Positions 17,057-26,427 of a DNA stretch of 64,000 bases are shown piece by piece (position 1 is the stretch's first letter; each line of letters opens with the position of its first letter). The position numbers and the translations under genes were made by a program. The stretch is from NCBI RefSeq assembly GCF_018332455.1, contig NZ_BOPZ01000006.1:62001-126000 (forward strand), in the 5' to 3' direction. The notes below the pieces were generated by a model. That model had not been told where the DNA came from, ran no database searches, and saw nothing but the letters and a program-made list of their open reading frames with translations. The DNA is from Clostridium polyendosporum (GTDB lineage: Bacteria > Bacillota > Clostridia > Clostridiales > Clostridiaceae).

Positions 17057-18211
17057 ATGAATAAGAGAATAGGGTATTTAGACATTGCAAAAGGTATTTT
17101 AATAATAACTGTTATATTATCCCATAGTCCTTGGCCTTTTGCACAGTATATGTATTGGTTTCATATGCCTGCATTTTTCATAGTAAGTGGATTACTATAT
17201 AGAGATGGAGTTGATTTTAAAAAACAATTCTTAAAATTTTATATACCATATTTCAGTTTCTCAGCAATAGATATATTATTTAACTTTATAATGTCTCCAG
17301 ATACAGCTTCTGTAGGAAACTTTTTATCATCCTTTAACAATTATATTTATGGTGGAAAAGCTGTATGGGGTGTATTTTGGTTTATTCCAGTACTATTAAT
17401 AAGTAAATTTTTATTTAGTAAATTAAAGAGTAACTTTAAAACACCATATGTTTTATTAATAATCGCTCTTGGATATATTGCCGTTCATGTATATTCAATA
17501 AAGGTTATACCTAATCTTATAACTGATATAAATGAGCAATATTGGTTGCCATTAGATATAGACGTAGTTCCTTTGGCATTAACGTATTATGCTATAGGCT
17601 TTTATTCAAAAAATATTTTAAGTTATTTAGTAACAAAGTCTTCGCTGATTATTAGTGGAATTACTTGTCTGTTGTTAATTTATATGAACACCTCTTATGG
17701 AATATATTTCTATATGAATATGAAGGACTCCTATTACAAGGCAATAGGCTGGGATTTAGTTTTCCCACTATGTTTCACTATATTTATACTTGCTTTAAGC
17801 AACAATTTAGTTAAAGGCTCACTTATAAGTTTTTTAAATTATTGTGGTGCAAACTCATTAATTATTATGTATCTTCATAGGCCAATAGGAAATTTACTAT
17901 TAAGTATAGTTCCTTCAGTGGGATGGATAGGTTTTACATTAAGCGGACTATTAGTATCCCTAGCATTCAATTTTATAATAAGTAAATCATTCTTTACTAG
18001 AACTTTGTTTAAAGGAATACTACCAAAATACAGACTGCAGTTATCAACGAAAACTAGAGGATTTGGAGCAATTAGCATAGAGCATTTAGAGCAGAAAGGT
18101 AATAATGGATTTAAAACAAATCTTGATGCATTAGCTACTCCTGGAACTATAACTTCAGCGCAGAAAACTGCTGTAATAAATGTATTAACTACTTCTACAA
18201 ATAATAATTAA
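17057..18211 (+). CDS. Membrane acyltransferase (acyltransferase 3) with extra C-terminal module
   Basis: A 384-residue acyltransferase-3 family protein with about ten membrane helices. It opens with RIGYLDIAKGILIITVILSH, the conserved His-containing first helix, followed by YWFHMPAFFIVSGLLY. Such enzymes O-acetylate or otherwise acylate cell-surface sugars. The membrane domain ends near residue 325. The last 45 residues are soluble and contain NGFKTNLDALATPGTIT followed by SAQKTAVINVL, which resembles short repeat modules (DUF2680-like) found on clostridial surface proteins. GGAGGCC precedes the ATG. It is a single gene, terminator at 18232. Confidence 0.85.
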   Translation: MNKRIGYLDIAKGILIITVILSHSPWPFAQYMYWFHMPAFFIVSGLLYRDGVDFKKQFLKFYIPYFSFSAIDILFNFIMSPDTASVGNFLSSFNNYIYGGKAVWGVFWFIPVLLISKFLFSKLKSNFKTPYVLLIIALGYIAVHVYSIKVIPNLITDINEQYWLPLDIDVVPLALTYYAIGFYSKNILSYLVTKSSLIISGITCLLLIYMNTSYGIYFYMNMKDSYYKAIGWDLVFPLCFTIFILALSNNLVKGSLISFLNYCGANSLIIMYLHRPIGNLLLSIVPSVGWIGFTLSGLLVSLAFNFIISKSFFTRTLFKGILPKYRLQLSTKTRGFGAISIEHLEQKGNNGFKTNLDALATPGTITSAQKTAVINVLTTSTNNN

Positions 18212-18231
18212 AAGAATTATAGATAATTGAT

Positions 18232-18260
18232 AATAAGCCTTTCTAAGGGCTTATTTTTTT
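18232..18260 (+). terminator. Rho-independent terminator
   Basis: AATAAGCC and GGGCTTATT flank a short loop, followed by seven T, directly behind the acyltransferase gene. Confidence 0.85.
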
Positions 18261-18469
18261 ACTCTTTAGATTGAAGCACTAAAATTATAAGAGAATGACT
18301 TTATTTAATTGTAAAAGAGAAAGAAGATACAAAGTTGATAGAGGGCAATAATGGCGTCAGCATATTATAAATACAAAAAAGAAAGTTTAAGTTTAAACCT
18401 TAATATAACCCAATAAGATTTTAGTGTATAATTAGTGTAAAAAATAATATTTCTTGAAAGGTGATTAAG

Positions 18470-19066
18470 ATGAGTAAAAATATAGATGCAAGAGGAAAAA
18501 ATTGCCCTATGCCGGTAATAATGGCAAAGAAAGAAATTGAACAAGGAGGAAAGTTCTTTACAGTTCAAGTTGATAATAAAATTGCAGTAGAAAACTTAAG
18601 GAAATTTGCTAACAGTCAAGGTTATGAGGTTAGCATAGAGCAAGCTAATGGTGATTTTAACGTAAAGTTTTCTAATGGTTGTGAAGAATGTGAAGAGATA
18701 TTAGCTAAGGTAGAAAATAGAAAACCCCTTGAAAATTGGTGTGTTTTTGTAAATAAAAATACAATTGGAGTTGGAGATGAGGAACTTGGACAATCCTTGA
18801 TGAAGATGTTCTTATATACAATATCAGAATCAAGTAGTTATCCAAAGTCAATTTTATTTATGAATGATGGAGTAAAGGTTCCAACATTAAATAAACAGGC
18901 TATTGAACATTTAAAGAAACTAGAAGAAATAGGAGTTGAATTATTAGTTTGTGGAGCTTGCCTTAATTTCTATGGATTACAAGAAAAGCTTTCTGTAGGG
19001 AAGGTAAGTAATATGTATGAAATTGTTGAGGTTATGAAGTCAGCTGCTAAGGTAATTACACTTTAA
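18470..19066 (+). CDS. yedF: YedF: sulfurtransferase-like selenium metabolism protein
   Basis: A 198-residue, two-domain protein. Residues 1-75 are a TusA/SirA domain with the signature ARGKNCPMPV, where Cys12 is the presumed sulfur or selenium carrier. Residues about 85-198 are a DsrE-like domain with WCVFVNKNTIGVGDEELG and VCGACLNFYGL. This fused form is found beside selenium genes and is thought to handle reactive selenium for SelD. AAAGGTG precedes the ATG at 18470; a GTG nine bases upstream is less likely. It faces selD tail to tail, with mnmH beyond, forming a selenium cluster. Confidence 0.93.
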   Translation: MSKNIDARGKNCPMPVIMAKKEIEQGGKFFTVQVDNKIAVENLRKFANSQGYEVSIEQANGDFNVKFSNGCEECEEILAKVENRKPLENWCVFVNKNTIGVGDEELGQSLMKMFLYTISESSSYPKSILFMNDGVKVPTLNKQAIEHLKKLEEIGVELLVCGACLNFYGLQEKLSVGKVSNMYEIVEVMKSAAKVITL

Positions 19067-19092
19067 ATTTAAGATTTAGAATTGAAAATTAA

Positions 19093-19130
19093 GAAAGGAG
19101 GCAGCTACATAAGAGTTACCTCCCTTACTT
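19093..19130. terminator. Hairpin between convergent yedF and selD
   Basis: GGAGG (with CAGCTAC following) can pair with GTTACCTCC to form an imperfect stem between the two stop codons. The T-run is poor on the plus strand, so its use as a bidirectional terminator is a guess from position. Confidence 0.4.
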
Positions 19131-20167
19131 TATTTTATAATAATAGAAGAGTCCTTTTTATCAGTTACCTCACCTATAATTCTTGTCCATGGAGTATAGC
19201 ATTCCATTCTAGATAAGTATTCATTAGCATCCTTCTCTGGCATAGATAGTAGTAGGCCGCCAGATGTTTGAGGATCAAGTAGTACATCATGCATTTCTTG
19301 AGGAACATTAGTTGAATATCTAAAAATATCCTTTAAATAATCTTGATTATTGTACATTCCTTCCGGAATAATTCCCATCTTTGCATATTCTAAAGCCTTT
19401 GGAAGTATTGGCACGTTATCACTAAAAATTTCTATAGATTTATCACTTCCACTAGCCATTTCATATCCATGGCCAATTAAGCTAAAACCTGTAATATCAG
19501 TACATGCATTTATTTTTAAGTTTGCAAAGGATTCTTTAGCATATCTGTTTAATTCAGTCATTATTTTAGTAACTTCTTTTATCTCAGCAGAGGTTAATAG
19601 CTCAGCTTTAGCCGCAGTATTTAAAATACCAATACCAAGTGGCTTAGTTAAAACAAGTACATCACCTGTTTTAGCATTACTATTAGTAAGAATTTCATTA
19701 GGATGCGCAAAGCCAGTAACACAAAGTCCATATTTAGGAGTAGGGTCTGCAATAGTATGTCCTCCAGCAATAATTGCACCAGCTTCTTGAACCTTACTAT
19801 ATCCTCCAGATAAGATATCATGCATTATTGATGGATCTAAGCAAGATGGAAAGCATAATAAATTCATTGCAATAGCTGGGTTTCCTCCCATAGCATATAT
19901 ATCACTTAAAGCATTTGTAGCAGCTATTTGTCCAAAAGTATAAGGATCATCTACCATAGGTGGGAAAAAATCAACGGTTTGTATTACTACTTTATCATCA
20001 GATACCTTGTAAACAAGAGCATCATCCTTTTTATCAAAGCCTACTAATAGGTTAGAATCCTCAAATTTAGGTAAGTTTTTAAGAACAGAATCCAAAACAC
20101 TAGGTCCTATCTTAGCAGCACAACCTGAAGTTTTAGTAAGTGCAGTTAGTTTTATATTAGTATTCAT
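19130..20167 (-). CDS. selD: Selenide, water dikinase (selenophosphate synthase)
   Basis: A 345-residue SelD. It makes selenophosphate from selenide and ATP, the selenium donor for selenocysteine and for 2-selenouridine in tRNA. The N-terminal active site SGCAAKIG has Cys16 (a plain TGT codon, so this is the cysteine and not the selenocysteine form) and Lys19. The glycine-rich and metal-binding segments ALSDIYAMGG, IIAGGHTIADP and DPQTSGGLL are all present. The ATG at 20165-20167 has GGAGG nine to ten bases in front. It is divergent from mnmH, its likely client. Confidence 0.97.
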   Translation of the reverse strand: MNTNIKLTALTKTSGCAAKIGPSVLDSVLKNLPKFEDSNLLVGFDKKDDALVYKVSDDKVVIQTVDFFPPMVDDPYTFGQIAATNALSDIYAMGGNPAIAMNLLCFPSCLDPSIMHDILSGGYSKVQEAGAIIAGGHTIADPTPKYGLCVTGFAHPNEILTNSNAKTGDVLVLTKPLGIGILNTAAKAELLTSAEIKEVTKIMTELNRYAKESFANLKINACTDITGFSLIGHGYEMASGSDKSIEIFSDNVPILPKALEYAKMGIIPEGMYNNQDYLKDIFRYSTNVPQEMHDVLLDPQTSGGLLLSMPEKDANEYLSRMECYTPWTRIIGEVTDKKDSSIIIK

Positions 20168-20442
20168 TATATTATCCTCCAGTTCTGGTTAAGTATATGT
20201 AATTTAAATCTTTTATTTTAATTAATTATAAATTCAAATAATTGTCAATAATGAAGATAGTAAATTAGAACATATGTATTAATTATTATAAAGGTAAAAG
20301 GATAATTACAGTAGTATAAATACATAAAAGCTTACAAAACTTTCTGTAGTACCACGTAATAATCATTTATTTTTTTACAAAGAAAATATATAATTTGTAG
20401 TGATTAAAATAATATAAAAAAGATGAAATAGAAGGGTAATAA

Positions 20443-21549
20443 ATGAAGAACTTAAGAATAACAAATGATTTTAAAAGTATAGTATTAAATGATACAAAGT
20501 TAATAGATGTTAGAGCTCCGATTGAATACGAAAAAGGAGCAATGTTAAACTCAATAAATTTACCTATATTATCTAATGAAGAGAGACATATTATAGGTAT
20601 ATGCTATAAAGAAAAAGGTAATGAGGAAGCTACAAAGCTTGGATATAAGCTTGTATCTGGAAGTGTAAAAGAAGAAAGAGTAAATTCATGGGTAAAACAT
20701 TTTAGGGAAAATCCTAATACTATGATTTGTTGCTTTAGAGGGGGTTCCCGTTCAACTATAGCACAGGCTTGGATATATGAAGCAACAGGTCAAGATATAG
20801 TAAAGATAGATGGTGGATATAAGGCATTTCGTAATTATCTTATAAACTCATTAGAGCCTGAAAATATTAAATCAAGGCCTTTAGTTCTAACTGGATATAC
20901 AGGTTCAGGTAAAACAAGAGTATTAAATAAACTAAAGAATTCTATAGATCTAGAGGGAATTGCACATCATAGAGGCTCTACCTTTGGTCATTTTATTACA
21001 CCACAACCATCACAAACAAACTTTGAAAATAACTTAGCCTATAGCTTAATCAAGCATGAGGATAAAAATTATAAATATATGATTTTAGAAGATGAAAGTA
21101 AAAACATTGGGAAGAGCTTCATACCAAACGGTTTTTATAATCATTTTCACAGTGGGGATGCAATATTCTTAGATGCTACTGTAGAAGAAAGAGTGGAAAA
21201 TATATTAGAAGAATATGTGATAAATGATCAAAGAGATCATATTGAAGCACTAAAATATAGAGATTTAGCATTAGAATCTTGGTTAAATGATATGGTAGCT
21301 AGTATAGAAAGAGTTAAAGGTAGGCTTGGTGGAGACAGGATGAAAGTAATAATAGAAGAGCTTAAACTAGCTTATAAAACTCAAACAGAAACTAATAGCA
21401 TTGATAGGCACAGAAATTGGATAGAACTATTTTTAACTAATTATTATGATCCTATGTATAAGCATTCTATAGATAAATCTAATAAAAATGTAATATTTAA
21501 AGGTAATAGTAGAGAAGTATTAGAGTATATAGAAGAATTAGAAAGATAA
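20443..21549 (+). CDS. mnmH: tRNA 2-selenouridine synthase
   Basis: A 368-residue MnmH (SelU/YbbB). An N-terminal rhodanese domain (1-130) has the active-site loop ICCFRGGSRST with Cys96/Cys97; a P-loop domain follows with Walker A GYTGSGKT (151-158). The enzyme replaces sulfur by selenium in 2-thiouridine at the tRNA wobble position, using geranylated tRNA and selenophosphate. The start follows GAAGGG. With yedF and selD it forms a self-contained unit for selenium modification of tRNA; no selA, selB or selC is in the window, so use of selenocysteine cannot be judged. The gap 21550-21911 shows no gene or clear terminator. Confidence 0.95.
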   Translation: MKNLRITNDFKSIVLNDTKLIDVRAPIEYEKGAMLNSINLPILSNEERHIIGICYKEKGNEEATKLGYKLVSGSVKEERVNSWVKHFRENPNTMICCFRGGSRSTIAQAWIYEATGQDIVKIDGGYKAFRNYLINSLEPENIKSRPLVLTGYTGSGKTRVLNKLKNSIDLEGIAHHRGSTFGHFITPQPSQTNFENNLAYSLIKHEDKNYKYMILEDESKNIGKSFIPNGFYNHFHSGDAIFLDATVEERVENILEEYVINDQRDHIEALKYRDLALESWLNDMVASIERVKGRLGGDRMKVIIEELKLAYKTQTETNSIDRHRNWIELFLTNYYDPMYKHSIDKSNKNVIFKGNSREVLEYIEELER

Positions 21550-21911
21550 ATAAAAAAACTCACCTTTTATTACAATAGAAGTGTTCAAGCTACTATCATA
21601 ATAGAAAGTTGAAATTTAAATTATTATAGATATAGTGTATATGGGAAAATCTAAACTTTTTTACTTGCGATGCGGGGAACCTTATAACAAATAACGGTGA
21701 TTATCCTGAAAACTGTTGATACGTATGGTTTTAAAATAGATATTAGTATTCTAAAGCGAATTATAATCTGAGTAAATTTTAAGATGCATATTAAATTAAA
21801 ATATAGTAATGTATTGAATGAAAGGTTACATTTATTCTACATGACAAAATATAAGACTTTTTATATAATAGTAAAGTACTAAAAATTTTAGAGAGAGGGT
21901 TAAAGAATACC

Positions 21912-24900
21912 GTGAAAAGAATAAATGAAATTTTTAGTGATTATGAAGCAAGTGGCAACATAAAAAGTGCCATTGTAGAATCAATAATCTTAATGAAAAA
22001 AAGCAAGCGTCTAGAGATAAAAATTAGCTCAGACCAATATATTGAAATAAGAGAATTTGCAGGTCTTAATAGGTTTATTAAAAAAAGATTTGCTTTAGAA
22101 GATTCTATAATTACTGTAAAGTATGCTGATGGAACAGATAAAAAGCCTATAGAAGAGGAAATTACAAATATTGTACTATTTATGGCAGATAAATCCCCTG
22201 TTTTAAAAGCAGCGATAAATAATTGTGATTATGAAGTAAATGGAAATACCATAAATTTTAATTTTAAAGCAGCGATATCAGGTTTTTTAAAAACTCTGAA
22301 TTATGATAAGCAAATTCATGATGCAATAAAAACTCTCTATGGGGCTAGATATAATATCAATTTTGTTGATAACATAAGCCAAGAAGAATTAATCATTCAA
22401 GAAGAAGAACGTCAACAAGAAATTATTGATATTACAAAGGAAATTAAGGCTGTTAAAGTTTATAATGCTCCTACAGAACCATCAGTTTCTACAGATAATA
22501 AATTTGACACAAAATTAGAAGGTGATGGTAAAAAGGTTGATCCATCCTTGATATTAGGCAGAAACGCTAAGATTAAGGAACCAGTAATAAAAATTAATGA
22601 TATTACACCGGATGAAGGCAGGGTAGCTTTAGAGGGTGAAATATCTAATATGGAAACAAGGGAATTAAAGAGTGGAAAAACATTAGTTTCCTTTGATTTA
22701 TATGATGGTTCAAACTCCATGACCTGTAAGTCTTTCTTAAAGCCTGGTGATAGTGATGAGGTGTTACCTAGGCTGAAAAAGGTTAAAGGTGTTAAGGTTG
22801 TAGGAAATGTAGGTTTCAGCCAATTTTCCGGAGAAGTTGAGATGATTGCAAATACTATAATAGAAACTGAAGGGGTAAAGAAGGTAAAGAGACAGGATAA
22901 TGCACCGGTTAAGAGAGTAGAGCTTCACATGCATACCCAAATGAGTCAGATGGATGCTATGACCAGTGCAACTGATTTAATTAAAAGAGCCATGAGCTGG
23001 GGGATGAAAGCTATCGCCATAACGGATCATGGTGTGGTTCAGTCTTTTCCTGAGGCTCATAAGCTCCTTGGAAGAGATAACCCTGATATGAAGGTTTTGT
23101 ATGGAGTAGAGGCATATTTGGCACCAGACAAAAAGCCTTCTGTTACAAATCCTAAGGGTCAAAGTATCGATACCACTTACTGTGTGCTGGATTTAGAAAC
23201 TACAGGTTTTTCACCAGTAACGGAGAAAATTACTGAAATAGGAATCATGAAAGTTCAGGATGGAAAGGTAATAGATAAATTCAGCTGCTTTGTGAATCCT
23301 GAAAAACCAATTCCAGCAAGGGTTATAGAGGTTACTAATATTACCGATGATATGGTAGCTGATGCAGAAACCATTGATAAGGTATTTCCTAAATTGCTAG
23401 ATTTTATTGAAGGCAGTGTATTGGTTGCTCATAATGCGGGATTTGATGTGGGCTTCTTAAAACATAATGCTAAGGTTTTAGGTTATGACTTCGATTTTAC
23501 TTATTTGGATACCTTATCCTTAGCACAAGAGATTTTCCCTGATTTTAAAACATATAAGCTAGGAAGAATTGCAAAACACCTTGGTATAAAGGTGGAAGTT
23601 GCACATAGAGCCTTAGATGACGTGGATACCACTGTTAAGGTTTTTAATATAATGCTGGAAAAGCTTAAGGAAAGAGGGGCAAAAACCCTTGAAGACATAG
23701 AAATATATGGTTCTGATGAGGCATCTAAAAAGGAAGAATATAAAAAGCTTAAAACTTATCATGCAATAATATTTGCAAAGAATTATGAAGGTTTAAAGAA
23801 TTTATATAGGCTTGTATCTTATTCAAGTTTAGATTATTTTTATAAAAAACCTCGTATTTTAAAGAGCATGTTTAAAAAGTATTCTGAAGGTTTAATTCTC
23901 GGCAGTGCCTGCAGTGAAGGAGAGTTGTACCAGTCAATACTCTTAGGAAAATCTGATGAGGAAATTGAAGCAATTGCAGAAGAATATGATTATTTAGAAA
24001 TCCAGCCTCTAGGAAATAATGATTATTTAGTAAGAAAAGAGCAGGTACCAAATAAAGAATACCTAAAAGAAATTAATAGAAAAATTGTACGCCTTGGAGA
24101 GAAACTAGGAAAGCCTGTAGTTGCCACTGGGGATGTTCATTTCATGGATCCTGAGGATGAGATATACAGACGTATACTAGAGGCAGGACAGGGATTTAAG
24201 GATGCAGATGATCAGGCTCCATTATATTTAAGAACCACTGAGGAGATGCTTAGTGAGTTTGCCTATTTAGGAAAAGAAAAAGCCTATGAGGTAGTAGTAA
24301 CAAATACTAATTTAATAGCAGATATGTGTGAGCAAATCAGTCCTATTTCACCAGTTAAGGCAACACCACATATAGATGGCTGTGAGCAGACTATTAAGGA
24401 TATCACATTTGGTAAAGCTCATGAGCTATATGGAGATCCACTTCCTGAACTTATTCAGGCAAGACTAGACAGAGAGCTGGATTCTATTATAAAAAATGGT
24501 TTCTCAGTAATGTATATTATTGCTCAAAAGCTGGTGTGGAAATCAAATGAGGATGGTTATTTGGTTGGTTCCAGAGGATCTGTTGGTTCCTCTGTTGTTG
24601 CCTATATGACTGGTATTACAGAAGTAAATGCTCTGCCTCCTCATTATAGGTGTCCTAAGTGCAAACACTCTGATTTTACAGAATATGGTTGCAAGCTGGG
24701 CTTTGACTTACCAGATAAAAATTGCCCTGTTTGTGGAGAACCTTTAGCTAAGGATGGAATAGATATACCTTTTGAAACCTTCCTAGGTTTTAATGGAGAT
24801 AAGGAGCCAGATATAGACTTAAACTTCTCTGGAGAATATCAGGCAAAGGCTCACAGATATACAGAGGTTATCTTTGGAAAGGGCACCACTTTTAAAGCAG

Positions 24901-26267
24901 GAACCATTGGTACCATAGCAGAAAAAACAGCCTTTGGTTACGTGAAAAAGTATTTTGAAGAAAAAGGGATCTCAGTAAATAAGGCAGAGACCCTAAGAAT
25001 TTCAAAGGGTTGTACAGGTATAAAAAGAACTTCAGGTCAGCATCCAGGTGGAATCATAGTTGTGCCTAAGGGTAGAGAAATATTTGAATTCTGTCCAGTA
25101 CAGCATCCTGCTGATGACCCTGATTCAGATATTATAACAACACATTTTGACTATCACTCTATTGACCAGAACTTATTGAAGCTTGATATACTGGGTCATG
25201 ACGACCCTACAGTTATAAGAATGCTTCAGGATTTAACTGGAGTGGATCCTCAAACTATACCTATGGATGATAAGGATACTATGTCTATATTTTCATCTAC
25301 ACAAGCATTGGGAGTAACACCACAGCAGATAAATTCTAAAGTAGGAACCTTTGGTATTCCAGAGTTTGGTACCAAGTTCGTAAGAGGAATGCTTTTAGAT
25401 ACAATGCCAAAAACCTTTATGGATTTAATATGTATATCTGGACTTTCTCATGGTACTGACGTATGGCTTGGAAATGCAAAGGACTTAATTGACACAGGAA
25501 TTATTACCAGTATCAGTGAAGCAGTTTGTACCAGAGATGATATCATGGTTTATCTTATTAAAATGGGTCTGCCTCCAAATACAGCCTTTAAGATAATGGA
25601 AACAGTCCGTAAAGGAAAAGCATTGAAAGATGCAAAATTTCCAGAGTATGAGGAGTTAATGAGAGAACATCAGGTACCAGAGTGGTACATTGAATCCTGT
25701 AAAAAGATTAAATACATGTTCCCTAAGGCCCACGCTGCAGCTTATGTAATGATGGCCTTCAGAATAGCCTGGTTTAAGGTTCACATACCAAAAGCATATT
25801 ACACAGCATACTTTTCTATCAGAGCAAAAGCCTTTGACGCAGAATTTATGATCTTCGGAAAAGAAAAAGTTAAAGCAAAGATGAAGGAAATTGAAAGCAT
25901 GGGTATGCAAGCACCACCTAAAGATAAGGATTTGTACGATGACCTAGAACTAGTTTTGGAAATGTACGAAAGAGGAATCAAGTTCCTTTCTATTGATTTA
26001 TATAAGTCTCATGCAACAAAATTCATTATGGAAGAGGATGGCATAAGACCACCTATAAATAGTATAGCTGGTATGGGAAATGTGGCTGCAGAAGGAATAT
26101 ACAATGCAATACAAGATATAGTGCAAGAAGGAAACTCTTTAGGATCTATAGAAGAGCTAAAGAAACGTGCTAAAGTAGGGAATGCCGCTATAGATTCACT
26201 TAGAAAGTTTGGATGTTTAAATGGTCTTCCTGAAAAGGATCAATTTAGCTTTTTTGATGTAATTTAA
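21912..26267 (+). CDS. polC: DNA polymerase III alpha subunit, PolC type
   Basis: A 1451-residue replicative polymerase of the Gram-positive PolC type, in full length. Domains in order: N-terminal region (1-190), OB-fold (about 230-330), PHP domain (VELHMHTQMSQMD; AIAITDHGVVQ), an inserted DnaQ-like 3'-5' exonuclease (about 420-590) with YCVLDLETTGFSP, HNAGFDVGF and HRALDDV, and then the polymerase core with EPDIDLNFSGEYQ. A zinc-binding cysteine set CPKCKH...CPVCGEP lies near 915-945. A GTG start at 21912 after GAGAGAGGG was chosen. It is a housekeeping gene and anchors this part of the window as chromosome. Terminator at 26347. Confidence 0.98.
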   Translation: MKRINEIFSDYEASGNIKSAIVESIILMKKSKRLEIKISSDQYIEIREFAGLNRFIKKRFALEDSIITVKYADGTDKKPIEEEITNIVLFMADKSPVLKAAINNCDYEVNGNTINFNFKAAISGFLKTLNYDKQIHDAIKTLYGARYNINFVDNISQEELIIQEEERQQEIIDITKEIKAVKVYNAPTEPSVSTDNKFDTKLEGDGKKVDPSLILGRNAKIKEPVIKINDITPDEGRVALEGEISNMETRELKSGKTLVSFDLYDGSNSMTCKSFLKPGDSDEVLPRLKKVKGVKVVGNVGFSQFSGEVEMIANTIIETEGVKKVKRQDNAPVKRVELHMHTQMSQMDAMTSATDLIKRAMSWGMKAIAITDHGVVQSFPEAHKLLGRDNPDMKVLYGVEAYLAPDKKPSVTNPKGQSIDTTYCVLDLETTGFSPVTEKITEIGIMKVQDGKVIDKFSCFVNPEKPIPARVIEVTNITDDMVADAETIDKVFPKLLDFIEGSVLVAHNAGFDVGFLKHNAKVLGYDFDFTYLDTLSLAQEIFPDFKTYKLGRIAKHLGIKVEVAHRALDDVDTTVKVFNIMLEKLKERGAKTLEDIEIYGSDEASKKEEYKKLKTYHAIIFAKNYEGLKNLYRLVSYSSLDYFYKKPRILKSMFKKYSEGLILGSACSEGELYQSILLGKSDEEIEAIAEEYDYLEIQPLGNNDYLVRKEQVPNKEYLKEINRKIVRLGEKLGKPVVATGDVHFMDPEDEIYRRILEAGQGFKDADDQAPLYLRTTEEMLSEFAYLGKEKAYEVVVTNTNLIADMCEQISPISPVKATPHIDGCEQTIKDITFGKAHELYGDPLPELIQARLDRELDSIIKNGFSVMYIIAQKLVWKSNEDGYLVGSRGSVGSSVVAYMTGITEVNALPPHYRCPKCKHSDFTEYGCKLGFDLPDKNCPVCGEPLAKDGIDIPFETFLGFNGDKEPDIDLNFSGEYQAKAHRYTEVIFGKGTTFKAGTIGTIAEKTAFGYVKKYFEEKGISVNKAETLRISKGCTGIKRTSGQHPGGIIVVPKGREIFEFCPVQHPADDPDSDIITTHFDYHSIDQNLLKLDILGHDDPTVIRMLQDLTGVDPQTIPMDDKDTMSIFSSTQALGVTPQQINSKVGTFGIPEFGTKFVRGMLLDTMPKTFMDLICISGLSHGTDVWLGNAKDLIDTGIITSISEAVCTRDDIMVYLIKMGLPPNTAFKIMETVRKGKALKDAKFPEYEELMREHQVPEWYIESCKKIKYMFPKAHAAAYVMMAFRIAWFKVHIPKAYYTAYFSIRAKAFDAEFMIFGKEKVKAKMKEIESMGMQAPPKDKDLYDDLELVLEMYERGIKFLSIDLYKSHATKFIMEEDGIRPPINSIAGMGNVAAEGIYNAIQDIVQEGNSLGSIEELKKRAKVGNAAIDSLRKFGCLNGLPEKDQFSFFDVI

Positions 26268-26346
26268 TCGTTAAATGTATTATGTGAGGCGAAAGTGCCA
26301 GGTAAATATTAAATTATAGAAATTTAAATATAAATTATATAATTGA

Positions 26347-26384
26347 AAACTCTTACCCTAGTAATATGGGTAAGAGTTTTTTTA
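26347..26384 (+). terminator. Rho-independent terminator after polC
   Basis: AACTCTTACCC pairs with GGGTAAGAGTT (11 pairs), followed by seven T. An A-rich left flank would let it also stop transcription of the minus-strand gene that ends at 26428. Confidence 0.9.
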
Positions 26385-26427
26385 CTCTATATGATTGAAG
26401 TCAAGAAAAACTACTGATTAGTTACTA

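Noticed and set aside
19350-19790. 146-codon plus-strand ORF
   Set aside because: Antisense to selD and without a ribosome site.
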